Of a DNA stretch of 64,000 nucleotides, positions 62,701-64,000 are shown in pieces. The notes below the pieces were generated by a model. The model saw only the letters and a list, made by a program, of their open reading frames with translations, was not told where the DNA came from and did not search any database. The DNA is from Temnopleurus reevesii (lineage: Eukaryota; Echinodermata; Echinoidea; Temnopleuroida; Temnopleuridae): positions 35,362 through 99,361 of the forward strand of contig BQKZ01000416.1 in assembly GCA_036244855.1 (NCBI GenBank), written 5' to 3'. Numbering within the stretch: position 1 is the first letter of the stretch; every line of letters starts with the position of its first letter. Position numbers and translations under genes: made by a program.

Positions 62701-63854
62701 TTATCTGTTTAGAGCCTTAATAAGTTTGACATCAGTGACTTCTCTCGAGTGAACCCAAAAAGATTACTGTATAAGAGTGCCTTTTTTAAACAGACATTCA
62801 CTATTGATCCAATGTTACCTTGTCCTTTTTCTTTTTTTATTAATTTGCACTAGAGCACCTTGAACATCCAATTTAGATTGAAAACGCATCATAATTATTC
62901 AAAAGATTACACAATGACACAAGTGAAAGTTTGTTACAGAAGGTCGCTCACACAAAATACAAAAAAAAAAAAAGAAGAAAGATAGAGAGGTGAAAAAGGA
63001 AGTTGTACCTTTAATCGATCCCCAGTAGTATTGGTAGCAGCGCAACGTTCACTTCCAGCGAGGTCTATGAGGTTAATCTTACTTGTCACACTGTGGATGT
63101 GCTCCTCACCATCAAACATCTCTTTCTACAATGTAGGAAAATAGAGAAAACAGTAAAGCAGTGCATCACCTGTGTTACATAATTAGTTCCTTGTGCCCTT
63201 TCCAATATGTTGCTTTAAATACAGCACTAAAATGAGATTGAACATAGCAAAGTAAGGCGACCTGTTTCAAAAAGGTTTCTGCCATCCTGTCGCATTAACA
63301 CAATTCATTCGCAGATAACCAATTGAACAAGTTTCCACAAAGAAGTCTAGCAAGTATAATTATTCAGACGGATGAAAATGAATGATAGATTTCAAAAAAT
63401 GAAAACAGCCCAACATGCACTATAAATATATTTTTGAAGATCAATCTTTTATTACTGAGATAATATCAGTACCGTATCTATATTTCAGAGTTTAGCTATA
63501 CAAAGGGACTAACCAATGATTTTGAAAAATAAAAAAATTGTGGACAAACCTATCAGATTGACGGAAATGACATGCACAAGATAGATATATTTCTATATTT
63601 GAACGATAGAGGGACATGGTGGACCGTGGTCATCAACACCTTACGAAGGCAGGGCCACCCATGATGAAGAATGTCTTTACTGCTTTATCTATACATGAAA
63701 TAAATCTTTATTTACCTTAGTTTTTGTCATCATGATTACAAAGACCGAATGTGAGCGACTGGATTTGTCATTCATGCCTGTAGCAGCAGTGGCTCGTTGC
63801 TTGTTACCTCGCTCAATCCAGGAGTAGATATCGGAGTAAGAGTTTGCTTGAAAT
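24700..63854 (-). CDS. KIF14: KIF14-like kinesin-3 family motor, 20 exons, 5' end outside window
   Basis: Microtubule motor of the kinesin superfamily; in animals KIF14 acts at the central spindle and midbody in cytokinesis with PRC1 and citron kinase (family knowledge). Twenty minus-strand exons with GT/AG boundaries join without a frame break into 1,135 residues plus TAA. Numbering from the first visible codon: motor half with SSRSH (switch I, about 34-38) and DLAGSE (switch II, about 66-71), [24 protein letters not shown] and [13 protein letters not shown]; coiled coil 185-256; FHA domain about 257-375; coiled coil 380-580; Ser-rich linker 665-760; helical tail; C-terminus 1006-1135. [10 protein letters not shown] in the FHA region and DFEFARNEL after it are KIF14-like rather than KIF16B- or KIF1-like. 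From memory, human KIF14 has roughly 1,090 residues over the same span, so the tail is near full length. The P-loop and N-terminal extension lie beyond 64 kb. A small exon could still be missed in the 19.8 kb intron between exons 18 and 19. Confidence 0.92.
26340..27420. repeat. GA-rich purine tract region
   Basis: Repeated GAGAGA runs (26348-26373, 26713-26741, 27231-27281) and G-runs (26753-26766, 26951-26960) make about 1 kb of strongly purine-biased plus strand. AATTCATCATGTGGGAAGAG occurs twice (26700 and 26888), showing a local duplication. Confidence 0.85.
27433..27565. mobile_element. MITE with CCCGTAAC inverted ends
   Basis: GGGCCCCGTAACATAAAGG on the left pairs with the reverse complement of the right end, GAGTCCCGTAACAGAAAGG. 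The arms continue as GTTAGCGATTAATTGC on each side. About 133 bp, nearly palindromic, no coding capacity. Confidence 0.85.
28118..28235. mobile_element. TTGCA-type MITE, copy E (deleted)
   Basis: A 118-bp internally deleted member: GGGGGTGTTGTTCAAAAGTT on the left and the reverse complement of CAACTTTTGAACAACGCCC on the right. It abuts copy F. Confidence 0.85.
28240..28409 (+). mobile_element. TTGCA-type MITE, copy F
   Basis: Starts GGGGGTGTTGTTCAAAAGTT, only five bases after copy E, and ends GAGCAACATCCTA. Two members inserted side by side. Confidence 0.85.
28959..29199 (-). CDS. KIF14: KIF14 visible exon 19: tail
   Basis: 241 bp, phase 0 in and phase 1 out. It encodes [20 protein letters not shown], a polar loop, and [20 protein letters not shown]. 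Acceptor TTCAG, donor G|GTAAAT. Its 5' half together with the adjoining intron is repeated four more times just upstream in the gene (29.3-29.9 kb). Confidence 0.85.
29270..29930 (-). repeat. Four decoy copies of the KIF14 exon 19 5' half
   Basis: Exon-start equivalents lie at 29368, 29547, 29723 and 29892-29895, against the true start at 29199; spacing is 169, 179, 176 and about 169 bp. Each copy keeps versions of DLVLSIC and [11 protein letters not shown]. Copy 2 has an in-frame TAA, copy 3 a frameshift, copy 4 stops, while copy 5 ([20 protein letters not shown]) is open. Copies 2, 3 and 5 retain a pyrimidine tract plus CAG acceptor. Confidence 0.88.
33247..34936. mobile_element. 1.69-kb non-autonomous DNA transposon, 8-bp target duplication
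   Basis: Flanked by CACTAAAC on both sides (33239-33246 and 34937-34944). The left end starts GGGCACTACCGACGAGTCC; the reverse complement of the right end starts GGGAGCATCCCACGAGTCC. AGTCCGACA-type motifs recur in the left arm (33260, 33276, 33292, 33449, 33508, 33538) and in inverse orientation as TGTCGGACT in the right arm (34653, 34679, 34736, 34911, 34921). The interior carries tandem GCCAAATT/poly-C units and a (TTTA)n tract and no transposase. The 8-bp duplication is compatible with hAT, P, Merlin or Mutator types; the ends do not let me choose. Confidence 0.9.
33780..34470 (+). repeat. Internal tandem units of the 33.2-kb transposon
   Basis: Three to four irregular units each containing CCAAATTGGGGTGAAG-like sequence, a T-run, GCTTGTCAGTTGCC and GGGGAGGCTT. 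They are interrupted by a C-run at about 33872-33899 and a (TTTA)n tract at 33.97-34.1 kb. Related to the fragment at 0.88-1.0 kb. Confidence 0.8.
35175..35350. repeat. (CTT)n/(CTC)n microsatellite
   Basis: About 175 bases of pyrimidine triplets. The poly-Arg/Lys frame on the minus strand is an artefact. Confidence 0.97.
36440..37135 (-). repeat. Three tRNA-like (SINE-related) units in one orientation
   Basis: On the minus strand each unit carries a TGGTCTAGTGGTT-like A-box segment followed by a GGTTCAAA-type B-box segment: about 36642-36585, 36943-36887 and 37130-37082. The first reads TAGTGGTCTAGTGGTTTTGA then GGGTTCAAACT. The B boxes are degenerate and the units do not look like functional tRNAs. 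Confidence 0.5.
37590..37850. repeat. CT-rich microsatellite tract
   Basis: Pyrimidine-rich with TCTCTC runs at 37785-37834 and a C-run at 37731-37738. No coding meaning. Confidence 0.85.
38340..38900. repeat. Tandem duplication, unit about 290 bp
   Basis: TGAATATCCAGGGG and CTAGGCTTACACCCTGCCAA appear in both units (38387/38433 and 38672/38729). A third partial unit starts near 38857 (GAGCAACAC...TCAGCACTGACT). Noncoding. Confidence 0.85.
40040..40450. repeat. Tandem duplication around a (GA)n tract
   Basis: The sequence with CAGCATGTGGTCAGACGGTCA at 40070 is echoed by CAGCATATGGTCAAGTGGTCA at 40321. ATGAAAATATCAACAA occurs at 40211 and 40439. A (GA)n run lies between at 40247-40280. Offset about 230-250 bp. 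Confidence 0.7.
41134..41902. repeat. Left copy of a duplicated segment ending at a single N
   Basis: Starts TGCTGCAAGGCAACTTAATT, matches the sequence from 41904 almost exactly for 160 bases and then with indels, and ends in a poly-A run just before the N at 41903. Confidence 0.85.
41904..42930. repeat. Right copy of the 41.1-41.9 kb segment
   Basis: Begins directly after the N with the left copy's first bases. The shared end block contains CTCTATTGATGAAGCA, TGCAGTGTATCCA and GGGGGTT...CAACATCTACT. The middle differs by indels. Confidence 0.8.
44768..44914. mobile_element. MITE with GAGGTTTAACTTAACC arms
   Basis: GCCCGTATTTCGATAGTGAG on the left pairs with the reverse complement of the right end, GGCCTGTATTCCAAAAGCGAG. 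Both arms continue GTTTAACTTAACC. About 147 bp, palindromic, noncoding. Confidence 0.8.
45523..45703 (+). mobile_element. TTGCA-type MITE, copy G
   Basis: GTGGATGTCGTTCGAAAGTT start and TAGCAACACCCC end, flanked by ATAT on both sides. Partner of copy H in the duplicated segment. Confidence 0.8.
46150..46335. repeat. Two-unit tandem repeat, about 92 bp
   Basis: CCTCTGGTGTTTGTATTAATATTGG and CCTGGTGTTTACATTCATATTGG begin the two units; each continues to GCACTCTGGTGTTATGCCACCTC-like sequence. The same two-unit arrangement exists in the partner segment at 47.6-47.76 kb. Confidence 0.75.
46895..49019. repeat. Right copy of the 45.4-46.9 kb segment
   Basis: Follows the single N and reproduces the left copy in order (MITE H, (GA)n at 47275-47312, 92-bp repeat, end block near 48.8-49.0 kb). 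It carries about 0.88 kb extra between 47.81 and 48.69 kb. Confidence 0.85.
46995..47168 (+). mobile_element. TTGCA-type MITE, copy H
   Basis: GGGGGGTTGCTTGAACGTTG start and GAGCAACACCTCC end, flanked by TATG on each side. Confidence 0.8.
49025..49162 (-). CDS. KIF14: KIF14 visible exon 18: tail
   Basis: 138 bp, 46 codons, phase 0. It encodes [20 protein letters not shown] and [16 protein letters not shown]. The position and helical character fit the KIF14 tail. Acceptor ATCAG, donor GGG|GTAAGT. The next recognised exon is 19.8 kb away. Confidence 0.85.
49367..50067. other. Assembly gap (701 N)
   Basis: Unsequenced stretch inside the KIF14 intron between exons 17 and 18. Open frames spanning it are meaningless. 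Confidence 0.99.
50068..50165 (+). repeat. SINE 3' part with (ATT)n tail
   Basis: GGGTAATAATAATGTAAAGC, GCCTTGAGCACTCAG and GTGCGCTATATAAATTG, then ATT triplets. The 5' part of the element is probably inside the gap. Same family as 12.78 and 58.14 kb. Confidence 0.8.
50233..50388 (-). CDS. KIF14: KIF14 visible exon 17: tail
   Basis: 156 bp, 52 codons, phase 0. It encodes [20 protein letters not shown] then an acidic end ([10 protein letters not shown]). Acceptor TTTCAG; donor CAG|GTTTGT is suboptimal. The intron that follows contains a 701-base assembly gap. Confidence 0.85.
51261..51462. mobile_element. hAT-like MITE with CAGGG...CCCTG ends
   Basis: CAGGGACTGAATTT at the left and AAATGTATTCCCTG at the right, with ATTGAG directly repeated on both sides. 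Internal AGGGGAGCT motifs. A related copy lies at 57.84-58.03 kb. Confidence 0.75.
52302..52501 (-). CDS. KIF14: KIF14 visible exon 16: tail helices
   Basis: 200 bp, phase 1 in and phase 0 out. It encodes [20 protein letters not shown] and [20 protein letters not shown], amphipathic helices in the region corresponding to the KIF14 tail. Acceptor CTATAG, donor CAG|GTATCT. Confidence 0.9.
53406..53692 (-). CDS. KIF14: KIF14 visible exon 15: Ser-rich linker and tail helix
   Basis: 287 bp; the first base completes Gln664 and the exon ends in phase 1. It starts with a low-complexity Ser/Thr/Gln linker ([19 protein letters not shown]) and then a helix containing [20 protein letters not shown]. Donor G|GTGAGA at 53405. 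The frame stays open past this donor to 53143, and a second in-phase GT (53345-53344) lies 60 nt downstream, so a longer form is possible. Confidence 0.88.
54314..54411 (-). CDS. KIF14: KIF14 visible exon 14
   Basis: 98 bp, phase 0 in and phase 2 out. It encodes [20 protein letters not shown] and [10 protein letters not shown], matching in position and acidic/Trp pattern the segment after the FWSL block in KIF14. Acceptor TTTTAG, donor ACA|GTAAGT. Confidence 0.9.
54982..55134 (-). CDS. KIF14: KIF14 visible exon 13: conserved [11 protein letters not shown] region
   Basis: 153 bp, 51 codons, phase 0. It encodes [20 protein letters not shown] and [13 protein letters not shown], clearly like the KIF14 block that follows the stalk. 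A triple run of AGGTCA-like half-sites lies inside the exon at 55077-55095. Donor CAG|GTTGGT is weaker than the others. Confidence 0.94.
55537..55839 (-). CDS. KIF14: KIF14 visible exon 12: coiled coil and conserved post-coil helix
   Basis: 303 bp, 101 codons, phase 0. It opens [16 protein letters not shown] and continues [20 protein letters not shown], the last stalk segment. [20 protein letters not shown] follows and closely resembles the KIF14 segment after the stalk. The initial Met is internal to the protein, not a start codon. Confidence 0.95.
55969..56140 (+). mobile_element. TTGCA-type MITE, copy I
   Basis: GGGGTGTAGCTAGAA to TTCTAGCAGCATCCCC, inverted ends flanked by TTA on both sides. 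A 3-bp TTA duplication suggests the PIF/Harbinger type. Confidence 0.85.
56194..56283 (-). CDS. KIF14: KIF14 visible exon 11: coiled-coil stalk
   Basis: 90 bp, 30 codons, phase 0 on both sides. It encodes a polar, Gln/Arg/Glu-rich helix ([20 protein letters not shown]). Acceptor TTTCAG, donor AAG|GTGAGA. Less conserved in sequence than its neighbours, but splice sites and phase are consistent. Confidence 0.88.
56745..56815. repeat. (ATC)n/(CCT)n microsatellite
   Basis: About 35 bases of ATC units followed by CTC-rich sequence inside the intron between exons 10 and 11. Confidence 0.95.
56946..57020 (-). CDS. KIF14: KIF14 visible exon 10: coiled-coil stalk
   Basis: 75 bp, exactly 25 codons, phase 0 on both sides. 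It encodes [20 protein letters not shown] followed by LESEL, continuing the helix. Acceptor TTACAG, donor CTG|GTAAGT. Confidence 0.93.
57301..57373 (-). CDS. KIF14: KIF14 visible exon 9: coiled-coil stalk
   Basis: 73 bp; the first base completes Arg400 and the exon ends in phase 0. It encodes [20 protein letters not shown] and EEAK, a helix with heptad character resembling the KIF14 stalk. Acceptor TTTCAG, donor AAG|GTAAGT. Confidence 0.93.
57837..58026. mobile_element. Second copy of the 51.3-kb MITE
   Basis: AGGGACTAAATTTAAGAATT start, the same AGGGGAGCT and GGAGAGCAATCGCTCTCACT internal blocks, right end truncated or diverged after ACTCCCCT. Lies in the intron between exons 8 and 9. Confidence 0.8.
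58139..58195 (+). repeat. SINE-like 3' tail fragment
   Basis: CTGAGCATTCAGCAGAGTGG and GTGCGCTATATAAATTG; same family as 12.78 and 50.09 kb. Confidence 0.75.
58271..58413 (-). CDS. KIF14: KIF14 visible exon 8: FHA end and coiled-coil start
   Basis: 143 bp, phase 0 in and phase 2 out. It encodes [20 protein letters not shown], the final FHA strands, then [16 protein letters not shown], which opens the long stalk and is a KIF14 signature. A direct repeat of AGGTCA-type half-sites lies inside the coding sequence at 58334-58347. Confidence 0.95.
59005..59107 (-). CDS. KIF14: KIF14 visible exon 7: FHA domain, middle
   Basis: 103 bp; the first base completes Cys318 of the DHC motif, and the exon ends in phase 0. 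It encodes [20 protein letters not shown] and VNGDRIY, corresponding to the FHA beta strands around the conserved asparagine-glycine. Donor CAT|GTGAGT is strong. Confidence 0.92.
59693..59877 (-). CDS. KIF14: KIF14 visible exon 6: FHA domain, first half
   Basis: 185 bp, phase 0 in and phase 2 out. It encodes [20 protein letters not shown] and then GETHIGR. The GR pair and the DHC at the exon 6/7 junction are conserved FHA positions, so this half forms the phosphothreonine-recognition fold. Its 5' half and acceptor are the source of the degenerate tandem copies lying at 60.0-60.86 kb. Confidence 0.95.
60000..60860 (-). repeat. Four decoy copies of the KIF14 exon 6 5' half
   Basis: Exon-start equivalents at 60096, 60288, 60506 and 60854, against the true start at 59877. 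Spacing is 219, 192, 218 and 348 bp, the last falling to about 193 once MITE copy J is removed. Copy at 60288 reads [20 protein letters not shown] and DPQLSEVL before a stop; the one at 60096 reads [20 protein letters not shown] before a 2-bp frameshift; the other two are degenerate. The first two keep a pyrimidine tract and ATCAG acceptor. Confidence 0.9.
60539..60691 (+). mobile_element. TTGCA-type MITE, copy J
   Basis: GGGGGTGTTGCAAATGATTG to TTGAACAATACCCC, flanked by TATG. It is inserted inside the exon 6 decoy array and explains its one over-long spacing. Confidence 0.85.
60927..61144 (-). CDS. KIF14: KIF14 visible exon 5: neck coiled coil
   Basis: 218 bp, phase 1 in and phase 0 out. 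It begins [13 protein letters not shown] and continues as a highly charged Glu/Lys/Arg heptad-rich helix. This is the dimerising or regulatory neck coil between the motor and the FHA domain. Donor GAG|GTAAAT. Confidence 0.92.
61690..61862 (-). CDS. KIF14: KIF14 visible exon 4: end of motor core and neck start
   Basis: 173 bp. Its first base completes Trp126. It encodes [20 protein letters not shown] and [15 protein letters not shown], the last beta strand and alpha6 of the kinesin core, then [15 protein letters not shown], the start of the neck. Donor G|GTAAAT leaves phase 1. Confidence 0.96.
62463..62584 (-). CDS. KIF14: KIF14 visible exon 3: motor alpha4 helix and loop 12
   Basis: 122 bp, phase 0 start and phase 2 end (TG of a Trp codon finished by exon 4). 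It encodes [20 protein letters not shown] followed by [15 protein letters not shown], the relay and microtubule-binding helices. Acceptor GCAG, donor TG|GTGAAT. Confidence 0.95.
63009..63125 (-). CDS. KIF14: KIF14 visible exon 2: motor domain, switch II
   Basis: 117 bp, phase 0 at both ends. It encodes [26 protein letters not shown] is the switch II motif that couples hydrolysis to the microtubule-binding face. Acceptor TAG at 63126-63128, donor AAG|GTACAA at 63008. The ERC residues and the TTGDRLK that follows are close to vertebrate KIF14 as I recall it. Confidence 0.96.
63716..63854 (-). CDS. KIF14: KIF14 visible exon 1: motor domain, switch I
   Basis: 139 bp, beginning at codon position 3 and ending on a complete codon. 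Acceptor CAG before 63854 and donor AAG|GTAAA at 63715. It encodes the [20 protein letters not shown] stretch; SSRSH is the switch I nucleotide-sensing loop of kinesins. The preceding exons, with the ATP-binding P-loop, are upstream of the window edge. Confidence 0.95.
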
Positions 63855-64000
63855 CTGTATGACAGGTGTTCGGAGGTGAGGATGATACAAAAGCAAAGGG
63901 TTAGAATAAAATGATTGAAAAGGCATTGTCACATACTTGAAGTTTGTCAGCTAACTTGCCAGAAATAGTAAATACCACAGAAACGTGAAAAGTCTGTAGA

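Noticed and set aside
24700..63854. Assignment to KIF16B, KIF1 or STARD9 instead of KIF14
   Set aside because: The motor alone would allow these kinesin-3 members, but [19 protein letters not shown], the [11 protein letters not shown] block and the absence of PX, PH or START domains all favour KIF14.
1..64000. CRISPR arrays, operons or other prokaryotic features
   Set aside because: Intron-containing animal gene and eukaryotic repeats; the tandem repeats lack the short direct repeat/unique spacer pattern.

Overview
The window is eukaryotic: AT-rich, with spliced coding exons bounded by GT/AG sites, long introns, abundant microsatellites and several families of small DNA transposons and SINE-like repeats. 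The repeat style and the animal kinesin suggest a marine invertebrate, probably an echinoderm such as a sea urchin. That assignment is an inference from general character, not from a diagnostic marker.

Only one protein-coding gene is supported. It is a minus-strand gene filling 24.7-63.9 kb, whose 20 visible exons join with consistent phases into 1,135 codons plus a stop. In order they encode the second half of a kinesin motor (switch I, switch II, alpha4 to alpha6), a coiled-coil neck, an FHA domain, a long coiled coil, a Ser-rich linker, a helical tail and a C-terminus with a possible PP1-docking motif. The order and motifs match KIF14, the kinesin-3 family cytokinesis motor. The 5' part of the gene (N-terminal extension and P-loop) lies beyond 64 kb. 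Exons 1-18 are clustered at 49-64 kb; exons 19 and 20 are separated from them by a 19.8 kb intron and from each other by a 3.9 kb intron.

Layout: 1-22.3 kb is downstream intergenic sequence with microsatellites, a LINE endonuclease fragment present twice, MITEs and a tRNA-derived SINE. 22.3-24.7 kb is the 3' flank of KIF14, with a tandem array derived from the end of its last exon. 25.1-49 kb is the two large introns, holding (GA)n tracts, MITEs, tandem duplications and a complete 1.69 kb non-autonomous DNA transposon at 33,247-34,936 with an 8-bp target duplication and motif-rich inverted ends. 49-64 kb is the exon cluster.

Two architectural points stand out. First, three KIF14 exons (6, 19 and 20) each have an adjacent tandem array, about 160-220 bp per unit, made of exon-edge plus flanking sequence; several decoy units keep a splice acceptor but carry stops or frameshifts. 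Second, each of the four single-N positions (13,470, 23,998, 41,903, 46,894) lies between two homologous copies of the same segment, the pattern expected of allelic contigs joined in tandem by an assembler.
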